From NCBI GenBank assembly GCA_025618425.1, contig CM046838.1, positions 21,082,211-21,146,210 of the forward strand: a stretch of DNA of 64,000 nt, in the 5' to 3' direction. Under the pieces are notes generated by a model. It was given only the letters and a program-made list of their open reading frames with translations. It was not told the origin of the DNA and searched no databases. Position 1 is the stretch's first letter. Every line of letters begins with the position of its first letter. Origin of the DNA: Heliocidaris tuberculata (taxonomy: Eukaryota > Echinodermata > Echinoidea > Camarodonta > Echinometridae). A program made the translations under genes and the position numbers. Shown here piece after piece: positions 24,181 to 35,206 of the stretch.

Positions 24181-24413
24181 AGATGATTCAATGTCGTTTT
24201 CTACAGTAAGCTCCGTGTCAGTTTTTATCATCGCATCGGTTGTCTGAGACCGTGTCCATATTATAGCTCGTGTAGCCTGACTTTATCAGGAAAAGTGTAA
24301 ATGCATGGAATTTATCTTTTGGATAAATCTGAGGTACATTTTTACTGGAGGAAAAATATCTAGAAATATCGTCATCCCTAAACATAGGCCTGGGATGCGT
24401 CTCTTTATAGTAA

Positions 24414-24545
24414 GAGGTTCGAATCCCTGCACCCGCACTCACATCCTTTGGCAAGATATTAATCTATATTTTGCCACTCTCAACACTGGTGGAGTAAAAG
24501 GGTACCCCTTAACGAACATATTTATTGGATGCTTGAGCATCTTAT
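24414..24545 (+). mobile_element. SINE fragment, B box onward
   Basis: B box GAGGTTCGAATCCC at 24,414-24,427 is followed by CCTTTGGCAAGATATTAATC, TTTTGCCACTCTCAAC and GGGTACCCC. The A box and 3' tail are missing. Confidence 0.8.
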
Positions 24546-24831
24546 GGGTGAAGTTCGGCTAGTTCGGGTAAAAAACAGTGTTCAGTACTTTGTATCCTAT
24601 GAAAAAACACTTTGTAAGTCCACCTATAGCTATTGTTTATTGAAATGCTAACCTACGATGGCCCTTCGTTTAAAGTGAAGAAGTAAAGTATTTGATGTTG
24701 AACTATCAGGCGCTGATTACAAACTGTTTTACCCATGTGAGTAAACAAGAAGAGAAACTCATCTCAGAAAATAAGTTTGTTCTCGGCCAACCCCAAAAGG
24801 CTGATAGTGCGCAAAAGTATGAATATCGAAA

Positions 24832-25247
24832 GCCCGCCGCACACTGTACGATCGACTGCGATCCGATTCTGGAAATAAATCGCAATAGCATTGAATATGG
24901 GCATTTTAACCAATAAAATCTACCTGATTCAGATTCTAAACAATGATATGAATACTAAAAATAGGGGTTTGGTGCACTGTCAGCCTTATACCCAGAATAA
25001 GAGCCAAATTGGTTTCACATCGTAGACAACCGTAGGACTGCTCTGTCGTCACTACGACGCGGAGCCGATTTGGCCCTTCCTCTGACTAGAAAGCTCGCAA
25101 TAGGTCATATTTTATATTTTCCTATCTCTCTGACTATTCGGAACATCATTCAAAAATACATTATGTGTCTTTAGATGTTTATATCAGATGCTATTACATT
25201 TTCTTCCAAAATCGGATCGCAGAACGACCGCATAGTGTGCGGTGGGC
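24832..25247. mobile_element. large palindromic element, MULE-like, copy 1
   Basis: The left end GCCCGCCGCACACTGTACG is mirrored at the right by GCATAGTGTGCGGTGGGC. Arms of about 80 bases include TGCGATCCGATTCTGG. An inner inverted pair carries CCGTAGGACTGCTCTG and GTCACTACGA. TGAATATCGA occurs just outside both ends (24,819-24,828 and 25,248-25,257), so a 9-10 bp duplication is likely, as in Mutator-like elements. Copy 2 is at 37,296-37,712. Confidence 0.75.
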
Positions 25248-25257
25248 TGAATATCGA

Positions 25258-26227
25258 CATCTGATATTTCTGTCGTAACTTTCTCGCTTTTCGCTGTTGA
25301 GATAGAAACTCAGTTATATGTGGAGGTGAAAATGAATCACTGATTATCTCATACTGACTCCATCAGGTTTAGAGATATCATTTTCCTTGCTATACGTGGA
25401 TTTTTTTGAAAGATAAATGAGAAACGCAAAGTGTCCTGGTTTAATCGGTTCAAAAATAAGACTGCAATGTGGGCACACTTCTTCCCTCCCAAAAGAAGGC
25501 GCCACGGTTTGACTTTTCGATTTCTTGTTACCGGTATTACGCACGCTCTAGTTAGCAAATCCAATCTAAAGTGGATTCGACAACCGAATAACCAGATTGA
25601 AACCTTGATGTTTATCCGTTGTCCGATGTAGCGAACATGAACTTCGAGGTCCGTTTCAATGACGAGATGGCGTTAATAATAGGCCACACATGCACACGCA
25701 TTCTTCAGTGTGATTTCCGATGCTCCAAGAAAGCGATTCCGAAAAAAATTGACCTCTTTGCTTGTTTTTGGCGCAAAGAAGAGGCAATGATTACAAACAC
25801 TCTCATTGGGGAGATCGGATTATGCTGAAAACAGTCCAGTTAACGGCATATATATATTTTACTTAACTCAAGGTTTAAGGTCACTGCACGAATACTTTAT
25901 AGGCCTGAACCTAAGTAGTTTCTATACTTTGTTTATGAACTCTCAAAGTATATGATGCCTTTTTTTCAAAGTCTAATACATACCTAAATATGCTAATATT
26001 TACTTTTCATCGGATTTTAAAACTAATACCGTCTTTACTATAATTATGTATTATTAAGATATTTTATATATATGCAAAAACGTTTTCTTGAACAAAAACA
26101 AAACAAAACAAAACATTCATTACGAGGATACCAAATACTTTTGTATATAAATGTATGTTTATACATGTCCTTATTTATTTTTTGTTGCTACTGTGAGTTT
26201 ATATTCATGATTTTGTTGTGTTGTTGT
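25258..26227. other. unique non-coding sequence
   Basis: Only short overlapping open frames with no family resemblance. AAAAC repeats lie near 26,094-26,113. Confidence 0.4.
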
Positions 26228-26334
26228 TTTTTACTATTGTTTCTTATTATTGTTAACAGGGCCTCGTGGAAGACCACCACTATTCGTGATAATGAGTCAC
26301 CCTGTCTTAATATCAGAAATAAATAAATAAATAG
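26228..26334 (+). mobile_element. non-LTR retrotransposon 3' end
   Basis: AACAGGGCCTCGTGGAAGAC, GAGTCACCCTGTCTTAATAT and the tail GAAATAAATAAATAAATA match, in order, a minus-strand copy at 35,963-36,110. A short conserved 3' end with an AAATA-type microsatellite tail is typical of CR1/L2-like LINEs. The 5' limit is uncertain. Confidence 0.55.
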
Positions 26335-26460
26335 GCCTTATGTTATGTAACAATATTTCTCCGTTTTGAAGATGTGAAGCTGCAAACTCGTAGAAAGAGA
26401 TCCTTTTAAAATTGAAAAGAAAGAATCATAAATTCCCGCACATTTCTATAAACTCCAATA

Positions 26461-26714
26461 CAAAAGTGTGATATTACCATTGAAAAGGGCTGAGGAGTAA
26501 CAACATTTTCAAAAGGGTAGATTTACAATTTTAACATGTACATAATGATGTATCCAGCATGTTAACAGTGCTGATATGCCATTTGGAAGAAAAAAAATAA
26601 GTTAACCCATTTCCTACGGGAACCGTGTGGTGCATGTGTAAAGCGTATGGGAATAAGAGTATTCAGTAGTCAATCTCCTCCTTTTAAGTGTGGTGATTTA
26701 AATTTTAGAGTGTA
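26461..26714. mobile_element. TACRCTCTAAAAA MITE, copy 2, interrupted
   Basis: It shares GGCTGAGGAGTAACAAC, the central TGTATCCAGCATGTTAA and the AGAGTGTA end with 10,505-10,718. About 70 bases (26,604-26,672, starting AACCCATTTCCTACGGGAAC) are inserted between AAGTT and CTCCTC of the right arm. The insert resembles 50,766-50,838. Confidence 0.7.
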
Positions 26715-28211
26715 TCTTTTTTCTGCATTATAGACAATAAATCCTTAATTCTAATTTGCTGAGCTGAACCAAAATTTTGTCACAGTGATTTGCCTAGGAA
26801 TTTGCAGTTCTGTAGAAAATATCAGAAGAAATCTGTTCTGGAAAATTGTAATCTGTAACCTCCAGTACCTGAATGAAAGTTCGTAGATAAGACGAAAAGT
26901 AATATACAGGCAAGAAAAAAGGGGGTAACCACGAGATTCTACTGAAGTAAAAATATTTGCGAAATATAGACAAGAAAGAAAGTAAAGCAATAAGGTGACA
27001 CGCTTGTTCTTGCGACGAGCTTTAATACAGGTCATGCAGTCCCGTGGTTCCAGTATCGCGTCTTCTTTCAAAGTCATTCAAAACGCCACGCTGGCAGGAA
27101 AACCTGGTCTTATTACGGGGTTATGAAAAAGGACGCGAACCTGCGACAAATCTGAAGTAACAATGTGTCATACCAATTGCTCCAAGATTTTAAATTTGAA
27201 CCATGCTCGCCTCCGGAGTTCCGAAGAGTCTTCCGCAACCGAGAGAAAGACTTTTAGTCTGAAGGATCTCGCTGAAGTGTTTGTCAAGTTCCGAAAGTGT
27301 CAATGAGCCTTTTGATCCGCCGCTGTTTCAAAGATGATTACGATGAACTTCCGAGTTGAGATGAAGAATAAAAATCGTGTTGTGGTAATGCATACACAGG
27401 GGCATCGCTAGAACATTTTGAATAGGGATGGGGGAGGAAACTAAGATCCCTGGAAATTTCCAAATAAGCACAAAAAGTGTCATCGTTTTTGCGATTTGCC
27501 AACAGGCTATATAAGGATGTCGACTTTGCCGACAGAGAATTTTTAATTGGGGGATGATACACTTCTCAATCAGCCCTTTAGCGACGATCCTGTATTCACA
27601 TACCTAGAATGATGTATGTGAGAAGAAAACACTGCCAAATAGAGTTTATGATTTCTCCAAATCCCTATTATGCTTTTATGTAATTTTATTCCCATGACGA
27701 CTTGTGTGTGTATGTGAACAAGCCTTAATAAGACCAGAGATCCTCTTGACGCCACCTCTTCTAGCTAGTTGACGGATGGCAGGCTTGGTGATTTGGTAAC
27801 TTTGATAAAATCTGAGCTGCCTGGCCTTACATGCTATCAGTGTATTTAATATGGTGTAAAAATGAAGCCCAGGAAAAAAAAGCAATTTCAAAATCATCAT
27901 GCGCTTCACAAAAGTAAACATATGCAAATGACCGGAAATGCCAGACTCATTTTCCCCTATAGACTCAGTGTTAGACTAAAGCGTATGGCCATACGCTTTC
28001 GTAAATGGGAGTATTCAGTCATAGATATCTTAATAATAGCATTATATATTTGAAAAAAATTTCTGTGCCTGGCTATTTATTTATCCTTCTGAACATCATT
28101 ATACAAGACAGATATCAAAATTCAACAATTTATTAAATCAAGCCTCCACAAAGTTACCGAATCCCTTTAAGAAATAATAAATAAAGTTCAAAGAATCTCT
28201 GACTGCTAATA
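26715..28211. other. unique non-coding sequence
   Basis: A perfect 22-bp palindrome (half-site AAAGCGTATGG) sits at 27,978-27,999. It is followed by GTATTCAGT, which is also seen in the insert at 26,604-26,672. Open frames are short. Confidence 0.4.
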
Positions 28212-28409
28212 AGGGTGCCAATGGGACATGTCCCCCATTTGATTGGCGAAAGAGGGAACTTGAAAAGAAGATGCTACAACCTCTTCTTCCATACTCTCCC
28301 CCTAATCAATGGCATTCTAAATATGCGTTTCATCCACCGAGTAAAACCGTTGCCCCCCCCCCCCCCATAATGCAGCCCCCTAAATGTTTAGACGCACGCT
28401 TCGCCACTG
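28212..28409. mobile_element. CAGTGGCG family hAT-like MITE, degraded
   Basis: It ends GCACGCTTCGCCACTG at 28,409 and contains C16 and CCCCCTAAATGTTTAGACG. The left end, AGGGTGCCAATGG, is a poor match. An 8-bp duplication is only weakly visible. Confidence 0.45.
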
Positions 28410-28824
28410 ACTAAATATGCAGCAATCAAGAAATTACAGTTAAATCACAATGGGAGGTGTGGCTGGATTACAAAGTTCTTAAAATTCTGCCCTTCGAAAC
28501 CTTCATGTAGTTTTGAGAGTGAGTCCAAACAAAGATAGAAAAAAAACTGTTGAAGATGATCCAAGTGGCAGATCTTGTCACGTATAGGCAAGTGGCAACC
28601 TTCTCATAATTTCAGCTTTCAGTTTTCATTCTCGCATGAATCGGTTTTATTTAACTTTTCAAATTACTAATTTAAGAGCGGGTCTCAAAAGTTTCCTCTA
28701 TCAACAGGAGACCTCCTCATGTGGCTCTTCTAGAAGGTCAGGTTTTATTGTTCCATTTTCCTCTTCCACTCTCTCTCTCTCACTCTCTCTCGGTTCTTCT
28801 TTTCTCTTGTCGTTGATTTTGCAG

Positions 28825-29104
28825 ACGAAAAATTGCAATATCCTTTTACCCGAGGGCTTTCTAAACACACTCTTTCCCTCCCAAATTGGGTATGAGGGAT
28901 TTAATGACGGATTTTTCAATACAAGGAATATAAAACCGTCTTCAAAAAGCCTCTCGGTGATATTTAACTCGTCAAGTATTGTGATACCTGATATACGAGG
29001 CAGAAATGGTGATAATAGGCGCGAAGACGAGGAAGATATTATACTTGATGTGTGTCTAAGCATCTCTCATTTGAACCCTCTTGAATACTCCATCTGTCAT
29101 TCAG
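28825..29104 (+). CDS. candidate internal exon, unknown protein
   Basis: A long pyrimidine tract ends in TTTTGCAG at 28,824, and CATTCAG|GTAAGG occurs at 29,104/29,105. Both are good matches to vertebrate-type acceptor and donor consensus. The 280 bases between are open in the frame that starts at the acceptor, giving about 93 codons (start phase 0, end phase 1). This frame is part of a 186-codon open frame at 28,636-29,196. The product is mixed, with an acidic stretch near residues 66-73. I see no signal peptide or known motif. The opposite strand is also open for 120 codons (28,701-29,063) and looks equally protein-like, so the strand is not settled. The pyrimidine tract is partly a CT microsatellite, which inflates the acceptor. 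Confidence 0.3.
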
Positions 29105-29200
29105 GTAAGGTGTGTGGTGACTTCTGTCTCTTAATATATTGCTTATTACTTGGACCAAAACACTGGACTCTTGATACACTGAGTGAACAAAAGTAAGCAA

Positions 29201-29255
29201 ATCGAAAACTCAAACGCAAGTCATAAATACGCTATTCCGATTGGTTCAAAGTTCA
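29201..29255. mobile_element. CAAACGCAAGTC MITE fragment
   Basis: CTCAAACGCAAGTCATAAAT and CCGATTGGTTC match the left and middle of the element at 49,008-49,133. The right half is lost. Confidence 0.55.
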
Positions 29256-30192
29256 GTACTGAATCGAGGGGGAAGGGGTTGTTTTCATCGCTCTGTTTTT
29301 CAAAGTAAGAGGTACATGACGTGCTTAATTTGAAAAATAAAAACTATATCGCCAGAAAAATCCTGTATAAAAGCGTGAAAACAATGAAAGCGTCTGTGTT
29401 TATTTAGCAAAGATTTTCTATATCATAATGGTACGTTTGTATCAATTATAGCGATATTATGAACTAATGGGAATAAAAAGCAAAAAACGAGCCTTAATTT
29501 CTTTGTGCTTTTTGAATATTTACTTCATTTATAGTACAGATGAATATTTACATGTCGAACATTAACATGACATGTACATCAACGTATAAAGATCGTTCTT
29601 TGACACTAATGTACATGTCATGTACTTTTACAAGAAGATGATTCTTGGACACTAATGTGCATCATGTCATATACATCGTGGACATCATGCATAAGTTGAG
29701 AACAGAAAAAAGTCGCAGAGGAAACTGGAATAGGTCACATTATGATATTGAGCTAAATGTCATCCTGAGGTTCACTTGTGGTCAGAATGCCTAGACCTCA
29801 TATGACACAAAATGTCAGATTTGATGAATGTGCATCCATTGTCGAACATGGAATAGAATTATGAAACCACGACGAATGTTTGAAATGAATTTTGACAATT
29901 CAGCTGTCTCCTGCGGTAAAAGCCTACATCAAAATAGGCCTAATGTCTTTCCTCTATAAAGAGTGTGTTCATAGAATGGAATTTAAATTTTGATTCAAAT
30001 AGAAGGCCATATTGCAATCTATATCGGAACAATTTGACAGGACGAGTACACAAGGACAGCATCCCCTAGGACAACTAACTCCTTAAGTACATTCGAAAAT
30101 TACGTCCACTTTTGGTCAGACAACTACATAGGTGGTAATTGTATCAGAGAGTTGTTTTTCATAGATTGTAATTATCTGGGAAATTTTAGGGG
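29256..30192. other. unique non-coding sequence with a local duplication
   Basis: Between about 29,566 and 29,690, a segment containing TTTGACACTAATGTACATGTC recurs as TTGGACACTAATGTGCATCA about 55 bases further on. Confidence 0.45.
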
Positions 30193-30780
30193 TTAAAGGA
30201 GAGTGAAACCCTGGGGAAAAATCAATTTTAAAGAAAAGAGAGGATAGAGAGAAGCAACTGTTTAAAAAAGTTTTATCAAAATCGGTTACGAAATGAGAAA
30301 GTTATGAAAGTTTGAAAAGTCTCAATTTACTTTCTATGGCGATCCTCAAATTGGCAATGTTGCTTCAAAATGACAGGTTTATATAGTAGTACAACTCTCC
30401 ATATGTTTGTACACAAAATTTCATATTTTCCCCCTTATCTCTCAAGGTGCAGCTTGTCTCCTACTTAGCTCAAGATATATCATGGGAAAATGTATTTGAC
30501 GCAACATGTGTTGAGTTCACAAAAAGATAAGGAGCATTTTTAGAAATAATGGAGAAAATCTGAAATTTTGTGTACAAAACATATTGAGAGTTGTAAACCT
30601 GCCATTTTGAAGCAACATTGCCAAATTGAGGATCGCCACAGAAAGTAAATTGAGACTTTTCAAACTTTCATAACTTTTTCATTTTGTAACCGATTTTGAT
30701 GGAACTTTTTTTTAATTGCTTCTCTCTATCCTCTCGTTTCATTAAAATTGATATTTCCCCAGGGTTTCATTCTCCTTTAA
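30193..30780. mobile_element. TTAA-bounded foldback element, long form
   Basis: It starts TTAAAGGAGAGTGAAACCC and ends GGGTTTCATTCTCCTTTAA. The arms are about 250 bases each (to about 30,455 and from about 30,520) around a short unique centre, so the single strand can fold almost end to end. TTAA at both ends suggests a TTAA target site as used by piggyBac-type transposases. The shorter derivative is at 33,958-34,224. Confidence 0.8.
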
Positions 30781-32755
30781 GTAATATTCACCAACATTAA
30801 TTTCTTTCTACCAGTTTGCAAATCGTCACAATGCATTAATATTCTAGTGAATGGATCAAGTCCAACATATCGTTGGATGCAAAAACAAGCACTGCTCAAA
30901 TAATAATTCTTTGTCATAAATGAGATGATTTATTTCTTTGCTCTGTCAGCTTTTATACCCAAACCCGCCATAATGGATAATTACCATGGTTACTAAGAGT
31001 AGTGATAAATGAATTTACACCAAGACGCCTTATAATGGTGGCTTTATTAGGCGATAAAAATTCAGAAGACTATTCGTTTACACTGAATGTAATGCGTTTC
31101 CAACACAAGGGGGTCTATTGCGAAAGTGCGCTGTATAAAATCAAAGCTTCGGGTCATTTTGCTTGACTGTACTTTGAAAGTTTAAGCACATTTTCAACAA
31201 AGCTTTAAAAAACAGATTTTGAAATAACTCTGTCGCCGTTCATGGGCATGCACGTTCAACAAGTGGCATTACGGCACGACAACTTGACGCACACCATGTA
31301 CTTTTGTAATATACTGCTGGATATATAGGGCTCAGTGACAATATCCGGCATAAAGTGAAATCCATATCCGCTACTCCCCCACCCCTGATATGAATTCCCA
31401 GGGATACAAATCTGCATAAAACTTTCAGAAGTTATACGGATCTGGGTACACCCTCCCTGTCTTAGAAGCCAGGATTCTGCTTGCTGTTGATCGATCCGTT
31501 ATCAAGTCATTGAAGGCGTATAGGCCTGTTCTTTTTCTTGTTGTTTTTCTTGTTTTGTTCTTTTTGGGAGGATGACCTGTGTAAATAAATAGCAGAACAG
31601 GAAGCTTACGATTTGACAAACGAATGTAGACAAGCGAGAAAATCTTCATCTCCTGTCGATACTGGGTAACAACATGCGAAGCTCTTTCTCTCAGTTAAAC
31701 TATTAATAGGTCAGTCCACTCGACCGGACTATTCACCTTGAGCCATTAATCTTACTCCGGTGAAATTAGGAGTACTGATGCCGAAATTTGTGGGCCAGAA
31801 ATCGGGCGTTTTTTGCTGTTCAAATGAACGATAGATTAGATCATTTGGATGCAAGGGCGACAGTTTCTTGTCATGACCAGAGCAGAGCAGAGAGAGGTCT
31901 TTGAGGTATTTGAAAGTTATTTTATATTACGAAGCATTCAAGGAGTTTGAAGATACTTGAGATAAAGCATTATTTTTGAAATTATATATATCAGGTTGAC
32001 TTTGCAAGATTTTCCTCATGTCTTTTGTACACACTGCTCTGCTTCGCATTGAAAGATTGGGGCTCTCGTGTGTTTTACGCCGTTTTCGGCATATGTACCT
32101 GTGCTCGGTTTCCCGAAGTTGTGTCTGACTGCCAGTAATTTGCATTTCGCATTTTAAACATCCTGTATTCTAGCGTCAACCCTTGATGAATTACTTTATT
32201 TTTGTAAGGGAACGCAGCGACTAAGCTAGAAAAATTTGCTTTCCTATTTTTAGATCATTTTATTTCTTTAGTAGTTTTCCAGAACGACCCCTCTCGAACA
32301 TTTTCCAGTGAGAGGCGTGCCCTCACCTCCGGCCTCCCCTCGCAGATTACCTACTTTTGCATTTTTAGGAGGACCTATTGAAATTGACACTCTCTAGCAC
32401 TTGTGAACATTCAATGAAATCCCTACCTACATGAAAACATTGATAAAACGAAAACCTCTATGGCATACAATATTCATCTACTGCAGATGTGAATGTATTA
32501 TTATTGCAAATACGACATAACGTTCCGCTGACAGTTGCTCTGCGATCTATCTCTAACACTAGTCAGATTTGAACTTTAACCCTTGACCCAACACATCGCC
32601 TAAACGTGACCCTGATCCTGACCTAAATCCATTATACACACAATGTAGGGGTAGCGCCCACAGTTCGTGCATCTTGTGTGCATTGATGCATTTTCAGGAT
32701 GTCACTTTGTGATTCTGGGCGCACGAACCGCAGACTTCTCTCGAGATTTAAAGGA

Positions 32756-32787
<32 letters not shown>

Positions 32788-33957
32788 CGATGCGATATTA
32801 GAATCATGTCCGGATCGGAAAATGCATCTAATGAGACGAGAAACGTATATATTCATTATGTTTATATGTTTGATTTTTTTTACATATTAAAAGTTAAAAC
32901 AATCGTTTATTGTGTAATGAGCCATATACTCGCGTTTCATTTCGAAGCACAGTGCAACTATTATAGCCATAGAATTCAAACTGATTTATTTTCAGCAGAG
33001 GTAAAATGCCATGCATTAAGCTACAAGGAAATAATATCAAACTAATGACAAAATGTTTCTTCAGCCAAATGAAAATGATAATTAATGAAGATGGTTATAG
33101 ATAGTTTGATAAAGAGCGAAAAATAAGAGGAAATGGATGTATATACATGTCTATATAAGGTACGCACAAAACGTTGGAAACAGGGTTGCAGACAATATTC
33201 ATTGTAATCTCCCAATGCCTTCGATACTAAACAATAAATAAACAGACAATAATGCACTTTTTATTGCTCTTTTCCGCTCTGGCTTGTGGATATACGTATG
33301 GATGGCTCCGCGGTGAAATAAAATTTAAAAGCATGATCACTTGTTTCTTTTCACTTTATAAGCCTCAGTGATCTTGAAGATGAAACAGGGGAGGCTTAAA
33401 ATGTCAATAGTTCATTGCTATCTACCTGTAAACGCGATAGAAAATAAAAAGTGACAATGAAAGGGGAAAATGGAGGCTCGTTTTGTGAGATGTCCTTGCG
33501 CATGGTTAAAGTTCAGTCACATGGGTAGAGTTCGTCTGGCCGCTGTCACTTCAAGTGAAAGCATTACAGGGAAACGAGTATGTGGGACTGATTATTTTCT
33601 TTGAGATTGAGATCGTGTAGAGGGTGAGATTGCAGTTGGTTGAAGGAAGGAGAGAGATGAACAAAAAAAAAAAAAAAAAAAAAAAAAACAGATAGATGAA
33701 TAGATAAGGAGAGAGGGGGGGGGGGAGGGATGATAAGTAAACTTAACAAACGCACAATGCGACTAGAAGTTACTAATGTAAATAATTTATAACGATTCTA
33801 ATAAAATGTAGCAAGGCAATGTGCCTGTTCTAGGTCTTTCCTTGCAATTTCACAGAAATAATATGTAAAGATGAAAGGCAAAGCATAGAAAAGCAGTTGC
33901 TTGCTTTAGGTATAAGGTCCACTTTATCTCACGAGTTCACGAATGAAAGATAGGACT
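30781..33957. other. unique non-coding sequence
   Basis: An (AAAAC)n repeat lies at about 32,757-32,786 and an A27 run at about 33,661-33,687, followed by GA and poly-G. No open frame exceeds chance length. Confidence 0.45.
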
Positions 33958-34224
33958 TTAAAGGAGAATGATAGAGAGAAGCCATTTTTAAAAAGTTCCA
34001 TCAAAATCGGTTACGAAATGAAAAAGTTATGAAAGTTTGAAAAGTCTCAATTTGAAGCAACATTGCCAATTTGAGGATCGCCATAGAAAGTAAATTAAGA
34101 CTTTTCAAACTTTCATAACTTTCTCATTTCGTAACCAATTTTTATGGAACTTTTTAAAAATTGCTTCTCTCTATCCTCTCTTTTCATTAAAATTGATTTT
34201 CCCCAGGGTTTCATTCTCCTTTAA
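33958..34224. mobile_element. TTAA-bounded foldback element, short form
   Basis: The right end and inner arm (GAAAGTTTGAAAAGTCTCAA, GGCAATGTTGCTTC mirrored) are those of 30,193-30,780, with about 320 internal bases and part of the left terminus missing. It is a clear internal-deletion derivative. Confidence 0.8.
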
Positions 34225-34339
34225 GATATGGAGTGCAAAAGAGAAGGAGATCACGGAAGTAATATACATAAAGAGACGGATTCAAGCCAGACACAAATAA
34301 AAGCAAATTGACGTAGAAGAATAGAGACCAGTCATAATA

Positions 34340-34518
34340 ATAGATTAAGGTGGGGAGGGATAGAGTGTGAGAGAGGGAGGGAGAGGGGGGGGGGAGAAGG
34401 GGGGGGGACTTAGAGATATATTGTCAGAAAGAGATAGAGACTTAGAGATAGATATATGGAGAAAGAAGGAGACTTTAAAGATGCATAGAGGGAGCAAGAG
34501 AGAGAGAATTGGAGATAT

Positions 34519-34549
<31 letters not shown>

Positions 34550-34740
34550 CTTCTGCTCCTACTTCTACACTGATTCTTGGTAGCCGTCTGGTATCTCGCC
34601 TAGTATTTATGACGTCATATCCGGTGTAAGGTGAAAATCACCTTATCACATTATCTTTTTTTTAAAAGAGGGAGAAAGAGAGAGCCTTAGAGATAGAAGG
34701 GCAAAGAGAGTGAGAGTAAAAGAAAGTGAATAAAAAATGC
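34340..34740. repeat. GA-rich, poly-G and (GATA)n tracts
   Basis: GAGAGGGAGGG repeats with G-runs near 34,385-34,408. GATA/TAGA tetranucleotides at 34,512-34,548. A further GA tract at about 34,668-34,730. Confidence 0.85.
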
Positions 34741-35206
34741 AAGCAGACAACGCAATTAGACTATAAGCCTAAAAATAACGGTGTTTGCGATAAAGCCCAG
34801 CTTTAAATCGGCCATGCAACTTTTATCCTATACGAGACAGAACGCCGTCTGGCTAGAAAGCCCCTTTCTTTTCCAGCCAAATCGCCTGGCTCAAGCAAAA
34901 CTGCCTTGATATATTGCTTAATCCAGGCCATTTGTCTTTTGGTGCTATTTCGAACAGGTCTTGATCGGCGTTCGGCACTTTTCTTTCCATTCCCCTTCAC
35001 CTTTGGGAATACCATATCTTACCTATAACCTTTCGGTAACGTATGCTCTACGTCGGGAGGGAATTCCTTGATAGATATGCGTCTTTGTCCAGTGTATTAT
35101 TTTTGTTCCAAGAGTTGAAACAAAGCGGAGGTAATGTTTATTTTAATGTCAGTGGTACGTGCTATTTCGTAAAGGAATCAGTCACACTGGCATTCCTGAA
35201 AATTGC
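34741..35206. other. unique sequence with one small basic open frame
   Basis: A minus-strand ATG frame of 70 codons (34,803-35,015) encodes a Lys/Arg-rich peptide with WIKQYIKAVLLEPG in the middle. It lies in DNA of slightly higher GC than its surroundings. I recognise no family. Confidence 0.3.

Noticed and set aside
26751..27077. 108-codon minus-strand frame with a hydrophobic segment, as a secreted protein
   Set aside because: The start is not near a promoter or acceptor signal and the composition is that of AT-rich noise; length is within chance.
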